From: Brevibacillus laterosporus
GTDB taxonomy: Bacteria; Bacillota; Bacilli; Brevibacillales; Brevibacillaceae
NCBI GenBank assembly: GCA_007833815.1
Contig: CP033464.1
Coordinates: 2,489,501 to 2,553,500 of the forward strand
Length of the DNA: 64,000 nucleotides
Reading direction: 5' to 3'
Shown in pieces: positions 33,351 to 43,491 of the stretch; position 1 is the first letter of the stretch; every line of letters starts with the position of its first letter. The notes below the pieces were generated by a model that saw nothing but the letters and a program-made list of their open reading frames with translations, did not search any database and was not told where the DNA came from. Made by a program: the position numbers and the translations under genes.

Positions 33351-34371
33351 AGTGCTTATTCAAAAACTCGATTGTTTTCCCTAACGTCTTTTCAGCATGT
33401 GATGAGGTAAAATCAAACTGATACTCATGGCCTAATTCAGACTTGGTTCCATCAAATAACACACTCTCCACTTCCACGTTATTTTTTTTAAGAACCTCTA
33501 TAAGATCTGTTGAGTGTGGCGCCAAAGGATCAGCATCTCCAACGGTCAAAAAGACAGGTGGGAAATCAGATGTTACCTGTTTGACTATAGACATCTCATC
33601 TAGCTTGGGTATGGATGAGAAATCTTTTACCCCTGTGTAGGACCATACTAGAGTTTGCAATAAAATCTTTGATAATGCTGAGGATTGAGAGTCATAGACT
33701 TTGTTGACGATTCTATCCATGTTATAAACCCCACAAAACAAAATAACTCCTTTTACTTGTTTCTTATTTATATAAGGGTTAATATCCATTGCCTTTGCTA
33801 ATTTTTTATTAGAAATAACGGCGACAGTTTGACTGGCCATTTGAGCACCCGCTGAATCGCCACCAATGAACAATCGATTAATATCGCCTCCATATTGAGC
33901 GATATTATCCTGCAAGTATTTCAGAGCTTGATTAGCTTGAATTATTGGACCAGGGTATTTTTGAGCTGGCGCGATCGCATAGTTAATATTTGCTACTACA
34001 TATCCTGCTTGGGCTAGTGACATACCGTACTCTTGCGTTTGTTCCTTACTACCTGATACAAATCCACCTCCATGAATCCACATAATAACAGGAAGATTCT
34101 TATCAATGTTTTTCGGATAATAAATATCTAAAAGGCTATTGTCAATTTCTCTACCGTAAACAATATCTTTTTTAACAACAACTTGTTGTTTAGTTGTTTC
34201 AATGTCTTTAGGCGAAGCAAAAGGCTTAGCTTCGAATAGTTGCTTAATTATAAATGCGTTCATTGCAGGAGTAAACTGATAAATGATAACAAACAATATA
34301 GGAGCGGAGATAATAGAGATAATCGGAATCATCCATCTTTTTTTTAGATAAAACTTTTTCCTTGTTGTCAA
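33349..34371 (-). CDS. Membrane-anchored alpha/beta hydrolase (HSL/carboxylesterase type)
   Basis: 340 residues with an N-terminal membrane anchor (about 12-33) and an esterase domain: oxyanion motif HGGGFVSG, nucleophile serine in GGDSAGAQMAS, Asp in VGDADPLAPHS, His in LGHEYQF. The HGGG plus GDSAG pattern is that of the hormone-sensitive-lipase family. The active site should face the outside. Substrate unknown, probably a short-chain ester. Confidence 0.88.
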   Translation of the reverse strand: MTTRKKFYLKKRWMIPIISIISAPILFVIIYQFTPAMNAFIIKQLFEAKPFASPKDIETTKQQVVVKKDIVYGREIDNSLLDIYYPKNIDKNLPVIMWIHGGGFVSGSKEQTQEYGMSLAQAGYVVANINYAIAPAQKYPGPIIQANQALKYLQDNIAQYGGDINRLFIGGDSAGAQMASQTVAVISNKKLAKAMDINPYINKKQVKGVILFCGVYNMDRIVNKVYDSQSSALSKILLQTLVWSYTGVKDFSSIPKLDEMSIVKQVTSDFPPVFLTVGDADPLAPHSTDLIEVLKKNNVEVESVLFDGTKSELGHEYQFDFTSSHAEKTLGKTIEFLNKH

Positions 34372-34544
34372 TTGCGTGTCACCCTTTCTTTGTTAGTTAT
34401 TATCTTCCACGCAACTGCCAAACATGTATTGCCTTTGGGAACAGGGATACAATAAAACCTCTTACTAATTTAGATCAGGGGTTTTGGCATTTCTAAAAAT
34501 TCATTTTGTTTTACCTTCGGCGACTTAGTCCGTATGTTTTTTAG

Positions 34545-34808
34545 CTACTCTTCGTTCAGAAATTGTTTATCAGGGGAAAAGTCCCTGGCATGAACGGATG
34601 CGAAGTCTGCTACATAGAACGATTTCTCATCTCGATTCCATCCAATGATCTGAATGTTAGCTGAGGAATGCAAGTACATGCTCAGTTCATGCGATCCATT
34701 GGTTCCACCAAAAGGATAAGTATAGGCGGGAATGTTCTTGTAAAATCGAATCATGGAATAGACAGTGTTGATTAAATGAATGATGTAAAACTGCTGCAAA
34801 TCGGTCAT
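34545..34808 (-). CDS. Hypothetical protein (87 residues)
   Basis: Soluble protein with FYKNIPAYTYPFGGTNGSHE and ANIQIIGWNRDEKSFYVADF. Ribosome-binding site is weak (GTACCTCCAGGACTT-like region lies further upstream). No family recognised; could be a remnant of a larger gene. Confidence 0.4.
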   Translation of the reverse strand: MTDLQQFYIIHLINTVYSMIRFYKNIPAYTYPFGGTNGSHELSMYLHSSANIQIIGWNRDEKSFYVADFASVHARDFSPDKQFLNEE

Positions 34809-34923
34809 TGATTTTCATTTTCAAACTCGATAAGTCCTGGAGGTACAGATGAGCACTTGAGGATTTACGCCCTTCCTATCCGTTTTCACAAAAGCGAGAT
34901 ACAGCTCATCTGGTGAGATGAGC

Positions 34924-35169
34924 CTATTTACTTGTTTTCTCAAGTACATATAAATCTTCTTCAAGATTTGAAAGCTTATCTAAAACAAGCTTCCTTGCAT
35001 CTCCTATTGCTTGATTATAGACGTATGGCCCAAGTTCTTTTATCATCTGGTCAATTAACCGCTCTGCTTGGAAACGTCCGATTTTTTCCATGTCTTCTTC
35101 TTCAAAAAAACGCTGAATATTTTCTACAATCATTTCTTTTTTCTCATTTGGTATTTTAACAAAGCTCAT
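34924..35169 (-). CDS. DUF2164 family protein
   Basis: 81 residues: KKEMIVENIQRFFEEEDMEK, GRFQAERLIDQMIKELGPYV, YNQAIGDARK. The IQRFF.EE....IG...AE.L.D....ELGP..YN.A..D pattern is diagnostic of DUF2164. Function unknown. ATG behind TAGGAGGAT. Confidence 0.88.
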   Translation of the reverse strand: MSFVKIPNEKKEMIVENIQRFFEEEDMEKIGRFQAERLIDQMIKELGPYVYNQAIGDARKLVLDKLSNLEEDLYVLEKTSK

Positions 35170-35346
35170 CTTATCCTCCTATTGCTTAAACGTTTTTTTC
35201 CGTCGTTCAATTAATCAGTTTAGGAACTTGTAGCATTTAAACCTTCCTTTGAACCTTAGAACAAATGAATAGAAAAGTTCAAGTATTGAAACTTTTTTTG
35301 TTGATGGTTTGCTTAAATAGTAAGAGAATATAAAGGACGTGAAAAT

Positions 35347-35793
35347 ATGATTATTAACCTTAATGTGAATAATGAAGAAATAGCTAGAAAGATTCTTAAT
35401 GTACAAATTCCTGCATATGAAATAGAGGCTAAGATCATTAATTTTTATGGAATTCCACAGTTAAAAGATACAGTGGAAACCATTAGTAAATCTAATGAAA
35501 TCTTTTTAGGATATATGATTGAGGAAGACTTGGCGGGTGTTATTTCTTACACAGAGAATCAAGATCACATAGATATTTGCCGACTAGTTGTTCACCCAAA
35601 TCATTTCCGAAAAGGCATAGGCAAAAGTTTGGTTGGGTATTTAGTCCAGAATATAGTCAAAGGAAATAAAGCAACTGTTAGTACTGGTGCTAAGAATCTT
35701 CCAGCGAAAAAACTATATAATATGTTTGGATTTGTGGAAGTGAAAGATATTGAGGTTGCCCCTAATGTTTTTATCACATTATTAGAAAATTAG
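35347..35793 (+). CDS. GNAT-family N-acetyltransferase
   Basis: 148 residues with the acetyl-CoA-binding signature ICRLVVHPNHFRKGIGKSLV and a C-terminal AKKLYNMFGFVEV motif. Substrate unknown. ATG behind GGACGTGAAA. Confidence 0.9.
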   Translation: MIINLNVNNEEIARKILNVQIPAYEIEAKIINFYGIPQLKDTVETISKSNEIFLGYMIEEDLAGVISYTENQDHIDICRLVVHPNHFRKGIGKSLVGYLVQNIVKGNKATVSTGAKNLPAKKLYNMFGFVEVKDIEVAPNVFITLLEN

Positions 35794-35815
35794 AATAATA
35801 GACATATCATTCTTT

Positions 35816-36510
35816 ATGCATAAAATAGTACAACTTGCTAAGGGATTTGGAATCAAAGCCGATGATGCCATCATTAAAAACAGCAGTACGCCTCCAGAAT
35901 TCTTTGGCAATCATACAGCTGAATATGTGGCAAAGGTTGATAATAGCGAATACGAAGTTTTAATCAGAGAAAATGAGCTTGTCTCTTTTGGCTTCAGTAA
36001 GCCAGATGGAATTAAGAAAAAAATAATGAGTTATGTAGATGGAAAATGGCCCATAGCAAAGGCTCAGAAAAGTGCTCTTGCTTTTTTAGAGAGCCCTATT
36101 TGGAAAAAGAGACACGTGAAGTATCAATAATTATTAAAGAAAAAGACTCCAGATACTTCGTTTATGTTGAAACTATGCATGAAGGATTGACTATCTCTGA
36201 TAAGATTACACTATAGTAGTAGATAAACATACAGGTGAAATCGTTGCTTACGAGAAACAATTCCGTGATTTATCAAAACCACTCCCTGACGCAAAAGACA
36301 AGCAAGTGGTGGATGCAGCCCAACGTGAATATTTACGCGAGCAAAACATGCAGTTGGCTTATACTTATCCCTATAAAGATGGTAAACTGTAACCTACGCC
36401 AGTTATCGTATATAGCACACGAGGTTATGCCTACTCTTAATCCTGAGGGTAGGTAGCGAACTATGTTGTAACAAGAGATGGAGATAAACTACATACTTTT
36501 TTGATTTCCA
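35816..36510 (+). pseudogene. Decayed YcdB/YcdC-domain (S-layer/peptidase-associated) protein
   Basis: First frame (35816-36130): DNSEYEVLIRENELVSFGFS, YVDGKWPIAKAQKSALAF. Second, after frameshifts (from about 36215): VVDKHTGEIVAYEKQFRDLS, then YLREQNMQLAYTYPYKDGKL, a stop, and PVIVYSTRGYAYS. These resemble YcdB/YcdC repeats of secreted proteins. At least one frameshift and two stops are present. Confidence 0.65.
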
Positions 36511-36681
36511 GAACGTCGATTAGATAAATAAATCCTTCTGACGGAATCAACCGTTGGAGGAGTATTTTTGGAGGACGGTTCTAACATCAGGCAAAAAGTG
36601 ATAGAACTCATTTTAAGTTTATTGAAATCGTGTTATAGTTTATTTATTCAGTTATTTATCCAACAAAAGGAAGTGGACAGA

Positions 36682-37125
36682 ATGCCTGTTGAAACATTCA
36701 AAGCAACTTCACATTTGCAGAATGGAATGGTCGTCAAGGCGCGTTCCAGAAATTTCGAGTTGACGATTGACGAACCCAAGAAATTGGGTGGAACAGATAC
36801 CGGAATGAATCCTGTTGAAGTAGTACTTTCCGCATTAGGCGCATGCCAATCTATCGTTGCTAGAGCTTATGCCAATAAGTTTAATGTACGTCTCGACGAT
36901 TTTTGGGTGGAAGTTGAAGGTGATCTCGATACGGATGGCTTCATGAACAAATCTGATGTCCGCCGCGGGTATTCCGAGATCCGATACACATTTCACATCA
37001 AAACCGACGCGCCCAAAGAACGAGTTGAGTCATTCGTGCAATTTTTGGAGCAGACCTGCCCAGTTGGAGACACGATCGCTAATCCTGTCAATCTCAAGTT
37101 AAACGGAATTATTATCGAAAACTAA
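36682..37125 (+). CDS. OsmC-family peroxidase-like protein
   Basis: 147 residues; OsmC fold with the reactive cysteines in VVLSALGACQSIVAR and LEQTCPVGDTI, both in the expected places. OsmC/Ohr proteins reduce organic hydroperoxides or act in sulfur metabolism. ATG 36682 follows AAAGGAAGTGG; upstream in-frame codons include a poorly conserved leader. Terminator at 37163. Confidence 0.9.
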   Translation: MPVETFKATSHLQNGMVVKARSRNFELTIDEPKKLGGTDTGMNPVEVVLSALGACQSIVARAYANKFNVRLDDFWVEVEGDLDTDGFMNKSDVRRGYSEIRYTFHIKTDAPKERVESFVQFLEQTCPVGDTIANPVNLKLNGIIIEN

Positions 37126-37162
37126 TTCAAATTATTGAAATGATGCTAACGATTGTACTATT

Positions 37163-37189
37163 GCACCCTCATCTGGGTGCTTTCTTTTT
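37163..37189 (+). terminator. Terminator after the OsmC gene
   Basis: GCACCC, loop TCATCT, GGGTGC, then a T-rich run. Confidence 0.85.
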
Positions 37190-37473
37190 AAGAACAACTC
37201 AAATAATAGTCAAGTGCCTGACGATTAAAAGTCGCAAGTAACGACAAAGCTGGGAGAAGGATGCATACAAGAAGAGCAAAGCCACCACATGAAAACAGAA
37301 ACGTCATAATGGGTTAAGTGAGTAACTATAACCTTAAAAAATAGAAAATCCCCCTCAAAATAGTAGGTGTTAATCACTTAAATAATGGTTTAACACGTTC
37401 TATTGAAAGGGAGAAAATAACAAACCCTTGAGATTTTTCTAATCAGCCAATCCAGGCTAAAAGTCTTTATTGG

Positions 37474-37781
37474 CTAAAATAAGCTTTTATTGCTTGATAA
37501 AGCATTTGAATCGTTATAGCCAACAATATCACATGAGGCTAATATAAGTAAGCAGATAATAATATCTAACATAGTTAATCCTAATCCTTCGTATGGTGTA
37601 ATTTTATTTTTTAGTAGGTCATACGCATCTTCAAGAGCTTCTTTTGCTGCATTAGAGGCATTGTAGAGTTTGAGCGCGTTATAACAATATAAAACTTTTT
37701 ATCATTTGTTATCTTAATCTCGGTAACTTTTCGGTCAGTAGTATTTTCATTTTCATCATTATAGTATTTATTTTCTGTCAC
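37474..37781 (-). pseudogene. Frameshifted hypothetical gene
   Basis: Minus strand reads VTENKYYNDENENTTDRKVT, then EIKITNDKKFYIVI. After a shift it continues as KLYNASNAAKEALEDAYDLL, with a membrane segment TMLDIIICLLILASCDIV and a stop. It looks like one gene with one frameshift. Family unknown. The remaining parts of 37190-38035 show no gene. Confidence 0.4.
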
Positions 37782-38047
37782 TGTAATCAATCTTACAGAA
37801 AAAATCCAAATTATGGTCTAATAATAGACTACTTTTAGATTTTTTTCTATACTTTTCCATAAATTTGTCGAATTTTATTTATCTGAGTCAATTATCTGTT
37901 TCATATTCGATTATTTTTTGAGTTGCATACTCGACATGTGAAATCAATGAGAAAATTACAGTTTTATTTACTTTCATGTAGTGGTTAGAAAAAAAATAGT
38001 ATATAATTTCTTTCAATTATATACTTCGATAAGGAGTGTGGTTACTT

Positions 38048-38317
38048 ATGAATTTTTACACCGAACCTCCTAAAAGATGCTCAGTTTGTAGAAACCAAAA
38101 GTTTCACAAAACCGAAACCCGCATACAGGTATTCGATGATATTGTAGACGGAGAACCAAGAAAGGTAGAGGTAAAACGTCAAAGGTATAGATGTCCGAAT
38201 TGTCTGACTAAGGTATGGGACAAGGTTCATGGGGCATGTTCATATCGAAGGAAAACATATACTTTTATGGAAAGGGAGCAAAGTATTCGATCATTAAATG
38301 AAAGAAATAACTATTAG
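38048..38317 (+). pseudogene. N-terminal zinc-finger fragment of an ISL3-type transposase
   Basis: 89 residues with CSVCRNQKFHKTETRIQVFD, then KVEVKRQRYRCPNCLTKVWD, the two CxxC pairs of the ISL3 transposase N-terminus. The catalytic DDE part is missing. ATG 38048 behind AAGGAGTGTGG. It could alternatively be a domesticated small zinc-finger protein. Confidence 0.55.
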
Positions 38318-38414
38318 ATAAAATAAGGTTATAATTTACATATTGCCGATAAAAAAACATGAAGCGACTCAGATTCATACCTTTGCAGGAGAAGTGAAAA
38401 TGAACAATTCAAGA

Positions 38415-38443
38415 AAGTGTCAGTTCTAACCTGACACTTTTTC
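38415..38443 (+). terminator. Hairpin terminator
   Basis: AGTGTCAG pairs with CTGACACT, followed by T-rich sequence. It follows the ISL3 fragment by about 100 nt. Confidence 0.75.
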
Positions 38444-38591
38444 CTTTTTTACTATTCATCAAACCTATGTTCTTAATAGCTGACACAATGATAAAATGCA
38501 TCCTATGAAATACGATTTGGTTAACTTTAGGAAGATGGTCTAAACATCTATTCTAAGGGTTTGATTGCAATATAAAGGAATTTTTTCACTC

Positions 38592-38963
38592 TTACACTCT
38601 GCGAATATTGACCGGTGTCCCGATTGAAACGAGTTTTGCAAGAGTCTCTACGTCATGATTATACATACGGATACAACCGTGTGACACATATTTACCAATG
38701 GAGGTAGGGTTGTTGGTACCATGGATTCCATAGTGAGGTTTGCTGAGGCCCATCCAGTATGTACCAAACGCACTCAAAGGTCCACCTGGGTATGAATTCG
38801 GGTAAGGTACTTTACTTACAATGGTAAAATCGCCGTACGGTGTTGAGGTGGCTATTTTGCCCAAAGCCACGGGAAATGAGCGGACAAGTTGGCTCCCATC
38901 AAATAAATATAGCTTTAGCTTAGATATTGAAATGCGGATGTGGTAGGACGGAATGTCATTCAC
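38592..38963 (-). CDS. L,D-transpeptidase (YkuD domain only)
   Basis: 123 residues, a bare YkuD domain: [43 protein letters not shown], and SHGCIRMYN with the catalytic cysteine. No signal peptide or binding domain, so it may act inside the spore-forming mother cell, as several short YkuD proteins of Bacilli are spore-associated. ATG behind GGGGGTGAATG. Confidence 0.9.
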   Translation of the reverse strand: MNDIPSYHIRISISKLKLYLFDGSQLVRSFPVALGKIATSTPYGDFTIVSKVPYPNSYPGGPLSAFGTYWMGLSKPHYGIHGTNNPTSIGKYVSHGCIRMYNHDVETLAKLVSIGTPVNIRRV

Positions 38964-39285
38964 CCCCTAATCAAGCCTCATACATCTTATGCGTGAGTAA
39001 TGAAAGCGTAACAATAGCTGTGTTCTTTTAATAGGTCCTGAGATAATACTCATGCTTTTATTTTTCAATAGGTGCTTTTTTGATAATCAGCAATGATCTT
39101 GATAGACATATCAGGTGATATGAAATGGTAGGGACAAGAAGGCGGTCAATTATCGCCTCCTGCTAAAATGAATGAAGTAAGAGAAAAAATGTGAGTACTA
39201 TCATACAATAATAAGAGATTACAAAATAATCAAAAAAAACTAAAAAAGAAAAGGAAGAGAAAAATGGGATACTATCTGTTTTTCT

Positions 39286-40554
39286 TTATGACACAGAATT
39301 TGTCTCCTTCTTATCTAACTGCGTTACATAAGCATCTCTACCTGCTCCTAGACCCACAAGTAGCTGTATCAATATAACTATGACAACCCCAATAAGAGGA
39401 AGATTCCAGCCATTTGTGACATCATGTAAAAATCCAAACAAAATAGGTCCGCAAGCCGCCAGGGCATAACCAATCGATTGGGCCATACCGGATAACTCTG
39501 CTGATACCATAACATTGGGTGCGCGCAAGGCGAACATGGTGAGAGCTAGACTGATACTGCCCCCTTGGCCTAATCCAATAAAGATAATCCATAAAAGCAA
39601 CAACGAATTACTTCCAATGAAGAGTCCAGTAAACCCAATCATGCCAAATAACGACATAAGAACGGCAAGTCCACGTTGATTTTTACTGCGACCAGCGATC
39701 ATAGGAACAATAAAGCTAACCGGTAAACTAACAAATTGCATCAAAGACAAAATCCAACCTGCTGATTCCGCACTATAACCACGATCAAATAAGATGGCTG
39801 GTAACCAAGAAATGCTTACATAAAACGCTAACGATTGCAAACCCATGAACAGAGTAACTTGCCATGCAAGCGGGCAACACCATATGCTTTTGCTAGTAGT
39901 CTTGTTAGTTGAGTAGCCTTTTGGAATGTGACGTGATTGTAGCTGAGGAATCCAGATCAATGCAGCAACAATGCTTAGAGCGGCAACACTCAATAGAGAA
40001 CCTCTCCATCCTATTTGTAAGCCGTGTGCAATCGGTACACTAAGTCCAGATGCCAGTGCTGCAAAAATACTCATTGATAGAGAATAGGCCCCGGTCATAA
40101 TTCCTAGGTTATGAGGAAAATCGCGTTTGATCAGGCTAGGTAGCAATACATTCCCAACTGCAATTGCTAAGCCAATCAATGCTGTACCAACAAATAACAA
40201 AATGGTTGAAGGCAGAGAACGTAATAAAATTCCCAGGGTGAGCACAAGTAAGCCCACAAATAATGTTTTTTCCATACCAAAACGACGTGCTAGTTTTGGT
40301 GTAACAGGGGACAAGACTGCAAAAGCAATCAAAGGTAGGGTTGTCAACATACCAGCAACTGTGCCAGTAAGACCAGTATTATCGCGGATGTCGCCAATGA
40401 GTGGTCCTACTGAGGTGATTGCAGCACGAAGGTTGGCAGCAATTAAAATGATCCCTAGCACGGTAAGGATCGTGCGTATTTGGAATGTCCGTGGACGGTT
40501 ATTACTCAGTTGATGTTGCGGAGTATTCAATTTTCTCTTCTCCTCCCCAAGCAT
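39286..40554 (-). CDS. MFS transporter, CynX/NimT family
   Basis: About 420 residues with 12 membrane segments. The first helix LTVLGIILIAANLRAAITSV and the following GPLIGDIRDNTGLTGTVAGM match the CynX/NimT group (cyanate or 2-nitroimidazole transporters; YycB in B. subtilis). The start is uncertain: 40554 overlaps the GntR gene by 53 nt, while a TTG at 40530 has GGAGGAG upstream. Probably co-transcribed with the regulator upstream. Confidence 0.9.
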   Translation of the reverse strand: MLGEEKRKLNTPQHQLSNNRPRTFQIRTILTVLGIILIAANLRAAITSVGPLIGDIRDNTGLTGTVAGMLTTLPLIAFAVLSPVTPKLARRFGMEKTLFVGLLVLTLGILLRSLPSTILLFVGTALIGLAIAVGNVLLPSLIKRDFPHNLGIMTGAYSLSMSIFAALASGLSVPIAHGLQIGWRGSLLSVAALSIVAALIWIPQLQSRHIPKGYSTNKTTSKSIWCCPLAWQVTLFMGLQSLAFYVSISWLPAILFDRGYSAESAGWILSLMQFVSLPVSFIVPMIAGRSKNQRGLAVLMSLFGMIGFTGLFIGSNSLLLLWIIFIGLGQGGSISLALTMFALRAPNVMVSAELSGMAQSIGYALAACGPILFGFLHDVTNGWNLPLIGVVIVILIQLLVGLGAGRDAYVTQLDKKETNSVS

Positions 40555-41227
40555 CTTGAAGGACTTGCTGTAGTGTGTTCATGTAAGAGCAAGCGATTGT
40601 TTCCGCGGCGCCTGCATCTTGTTGCCTGATCGCTTCTACTAAATCAGTATGACTGACAGGAGAGCTAGAGAGTGTTGTATGGTCAATGACGCTAGCAACA
40701 GCATGCGTTAGTGCATCCGTCATACTATCATACAACTCCTGCAAAAGAGTATTATGTGTTGATGCGACAATGGCTTTGTGCAACTTTACGTCTGCTTCTA
40801 TGTAAAGGGCTACATCACCACGTTCTCTGGCATCATGTTCTTCTGATAAATAACGTTGTAGAGTTGCGATATCTTCTTCTGTCCGATTGTGGGCAGCCAA
40901 GCGGGCAGCTTGACGTTCTAACGCATAACGAACTTCCATTGTCTCGCGTAGTTCCGTTTTTTCTAAGCGACGGGTCAACACAGCACCTAATTCGCTGGTG
41001 CGGCATACATAAGTGCCATCTCCTTGGCGAACGTCCAACAATCCGCTGTGTACAAGAGCCCGAATGGCTTCCCGGACAGTGTTGCGACTAACGCTTAACT
41101 GTTTGACCAGCTCGGGCTCTGGTGGGATTTTTTGTCCTAATGGCCATTGATTTGATTCAATCAGTTGTTCAAATTGAAGGACTACTTGTTGAACCAACGT
41201 GAGGCGAGTAGGTTGATTTAATTTCAT
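40502..41227 (-). CDS. GntR/FadR-family transcriptional regulator
   Basis: 241 residues from ATG 41227 (AAGGAGGT upstream). N-terminal winged helix: LGQKIPPEPELVKQLSVSRN, TVREAIRALVHSGLLDVRQG. C-terminal FCD ligand-binding domain with EVRYALERQAARLAAHN and the histidines of a metal site (KLHKAIVASTHN; VSHTDLVEAI). It should regulate the downstream transporter. Confidence 0.9.
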   Translation of the reverse strand: MKLNQPTRLTLVQQVVLQFEQLIESNQWPLGQKIPPEPELVKQLSVSRNTVREAIRALVHSGLLDVRQGDGTYVCRTSELGAVLTRRLEKTELRETMEVRYALERQAARLAAHNRTEEDIATLQRYLSEEHDARERGDVALYIEADVKLHKAIVASTHNTLLQELYDSMTDALTHAVASVIDHTTLSSSPVSHTDLVEAIRQQDAGAAETIACSYMNTLQQVLQDAWGGEEKIEYSATSTE

Positions 41228-41519
41228 AGCGTGTGTTACCTCCTTACCTAAATCAATATACATCGGAAACATAGGATGATTGGAATAATGTAGATCATAG
41301 CATAGATTGTAATGCTCCTCAATGAGAAAAATTCTCATAACTGTATTCACTCACCCAAGATTATATAAGGACAAGTAAATGCTTCCTAAATGGATAAAAT
41401 AATTGATGCAAAAATACTGAACAAAAAAAATAAAAAAATTTTTATTTCACCCTTGCTAAATAATTTTACATCAGGTATAATAAATTTTGTTGAGAGGTTG
41501 TTACCAACATTTACTACAC

Positions 41520-41608
41520 GGAGGGATACCGAAGTGGTCATAACGGGGCGGTCTTGAAAACCGTTAGGCGGCAACGTCACGGGGGTTCGAATCCCTCTCC
41601 CTCCGCCA
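41520..41608 (+). tRNA. tRNA-Ser (anticodon UGA)
   Basis: 89 nt with encoded CCA. The acceptor stem GGAGGGA/TCCCTCC is perfect. The anticodon loop CTTGAAA (anticodon 41555-41557) is flanked by GCGGT/ACCGT. A long variable arm typical of serine tRNAs (TAGGCGGCAACGTCAC) and a GGGGGTTCGAATCCC T arm are present. Confidence 0.97.
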
Positions 41609-41619
41609 TACTTTACAGA

Positions 41620-41652
41620 AAATCCGATGAAGAAATTCATTGGATTTTTTTG
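41620..41652 (+). terminator. Terminator after tRNA-Ser
   Basis: AAATCCGATGAA pairs with TTCATTGGATTT, followed by T residues. A second hairpin, AACCACCGT ... ACGGTGGTT (41697-41732), lies between this and the sdpI-like gene and can terminate both strands. Confidence 0.8.
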
Positions 41653-41776
41653 TGCATTCTTTTTGTTTAACCATAGCATGCCATTATCAATGTGAAAACC
41701 ACCGTTCTTATTGCTTGGACGGTGGTTTTCAGATACATAAAAATGGGGGGGATTTTTGGATAAGGCGTGGAGTGTC

Positions 41777-42412
41777 CTACTGCTTGATCTGGCGATAGTA
41801 AAAGTATGATATGAAAAATGTTATGACTACTGTTCCTAATAGAATGACTAAAAGTGCCCAGACTTGAAGGAAAGAGGGTAAGAAGCTACATACGATTATG
41901 AGAATGCCTCCCAGAACAAATAGTCTGCCACCTACAAAGTGCGTTTTACGCCAGACTTCATCACTAGCTAACGTCCATGGAGTCCTAATTCCCACAAAAT
42001 ATGATGGCTTCATACGCGGCATCACATTTCCAATGAAGACAAACAATAACCCTACCAACATGTTAATAATCAAGCCGATGTCCAAATTGTAGCCAAGTCC
42101 ATTTAAGATGACAATGCAGTGTATGACGAGCATAAATACAATGACTACATATCGAGTCATTAGGTACGTACTCTTTGCTTTAGTGTAGGTATCCTGACGT
42201 GGATCAAATTTTGGCAGAACATTCATCATGACATAGAGTAGGAGCATTAATAGCGGCCCGAAGCTAACGGCATACCATTTGGAATTATAGCCGTCCACTT
42301 CACCACTCGCGTTCCAATGCAGGGCTACTTCGGCGGGCAGATAAGGAAGACTACAGATGCTAATTAGAACGGTGATGCTAAAAATTAATAAGAAAAACCA
42401 ATGTTTTTTCAT
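41777..42412 (-). CDS. SdpI-family membrane protein
   Basis: 211 residues with six hydrophobic segments. The N-terminus LPAEVALHWNASGEVDGYNSK is the DUF1648 signature and NVMPRMKPSYFVGIRTPWTL the SdpI signature. In B. subtilis SdpI is both the immunity protein to the SdpC killing factor and a signal transducer that sequesters SdpR. It is preceded by an ArsR-type regulator with a 1-nt gap, as in sdpRI. No sdpABC toxin genes are in the window. Confidence 0.9.
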   Translation of the reverse strand: MKKHWFFLLIFSITVLISICSLPYLPAEVALHWNASGEVDGYNSKWYAVSFGPLLMLLLYVMMNVLPKFDPRQDTYTKAKSTYLMTRYVVIVFMLVIHCIVILNGLGYNLDIGLIINMLVGLLFVFIGNVMPRMKPSYFVGIRTPWTLASDEVWRKTHFVGGRLFVLGGILIIVCSFLPSFLQVWALLVILLGTVVITFFISYFYYRQIKQ

Positions 42413-42413
42413 T

Positions 42414-42698
42414 TTAATGCTCCTCCTCTGAAAAACGTAACATCCATTTCATTACATCTTGAAAAACGGTTGTATGAAGCGAGTACATGATGTGTTGACC
42501 CATTCGTTCATCCCGCACCAAGTCAGCTTGTTTTAGTAGATTGAGATGGTGGGAGATGCTCGGCTTTGTCATTTTAAAATGATCAGCAATTTCTCCGGCT
42601 GTCAGGTCTTTTTCACGTAGAAGATCAAGAATTTGGCGCCTGGTTGGGTCAGTTAAGGCTTTAAAAGTAATGTTTAATCCCATTCCTGATGCTGACAT
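42414..42698 (-). CDS. ArsR-family repressor, SdpR-like
   Basis: 94 residues: ITFKALTDPTRRQILDLLRE, then AGEIADHFKMTKPSISHHLN, the winged helix of ArsR/SmtB proteins. It lacks metal-binding cysteines, like SdpR. Forms an operon with the SdpI-like gene and probably represses it. Confidence 0.9.
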   Translation of the reverse strand: MSASGMGLNITFKALTDPTRRQILDLLREKDLTAGEIADHFKMTKPSISHHLNLLKQADLVRDERMGQHIMYSLHTTVFQDVMKWMLRFSEEEH

Positions 42699-42856
42699 CC
42701 CTTCTATAATTCGATATTTAGATAATCATCTAATTATTAAAAGTATATCATCAGAAGGCTGATTAGAAAAGTCTTTTGAGAAAAAAACGATGACATAAGG
42801 CAACTATATAATAAATAGAAGATAGGATGGGTGCTACTTACTCGTACGCAAATAAC

Positions 42857-42892
42857 AAAACGCTCCCTAGCTGTATGGTAGGGAGCGTTTCA
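42857..42892 (+). terminator. Hairpin terminator
   Basis: AAACGCTCCCTA pairs exactly with TAGGGAGCGTTT. It lies just downstream (minus strand) of the small gene at 42961. Confidence 0.8.
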
Positions 42893-42960
42893 TTTGACAT
42901 ATGCTGTTACTATCATGTTGTGGGATCACCTGCCGTATCTATTGCAAAGAAGATAGCTTC

Positions 42961-43131
42961 TTATACTGCTCGAACGTGATAAAAAGAGAACATAATTTTG
43001 GTCGCAAGGGCTTTTGATTTTTCAATAGCCAATTCTTTTGCTTTGCGAGCGGCGTCCAACATGCTGTTCGCTTCTACTCGTTCTTCCCATCTGTTCGTTT
43101 TTGTTTCGAACAAAAATGTGTACGTCCTCAT
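42961..43131 (-). CDS. Small hypothetical protein (56 residues)
   Basis: MRTYTFLFETKTNRWEERVE, then ANSMLDAARKAKELAIEKSK, ending FSFYHVRAV. ATG with TAGGAG about 11 nt upstream and a terminator after it. Amphipathic helical middle; no family known. The region 43132-43480 holds no gene I can support. Confidence 0.6.
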   Translation of the reverse strand: MRTYTFLFETKTNRWEERVEANSMLDAARKAKELAIEKSKALATKIMFSFYHVRAV

Positions 43132-43491
43132 TACTTTTTCAACTCCTATTTATATTCTTACTTGTTTATACGATGTAGCAACAAATAAGTTTCAAAAAGT
43201 TTGTAAATACAAGAGATTTTCTACTTATATTATGATCCAAATTAAGGAAAAAGATAGGGTTTAAATGTTACTTATTTTTGAACATTTAGAAAAATGGCCG
43301 TGAATGGTAAAAGAGAGCCCCGCAAATGTGACAATAAAAACAGCAATGAGCTATTCTATTCTAAAAAAAGAAAAAGGATACCGTTTACGGCTTGTTTTTT
43401 TTCAAAAAAAGGCAGAAAAGATAATCGAACCTGACCATCAGCCGTTTCCCTTCACGTTCATTGAAATAAGATAAAGGAGGAGGTGAAATCA

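Noticed and set aside
40502..40554. Frameshift at the overlap of the GntR and MFS genes
   Set aside because: Both proteins are complete; the overlap is explained by start choice (TTG 40530) or by ordinary translational coupling.
41520..41608. tRNA-Ser as attachment site of an integrated element
   Set aside because: I see no repeat of the tRNA 3' end and no integrase next to it; both neighbours are ordinary genes.
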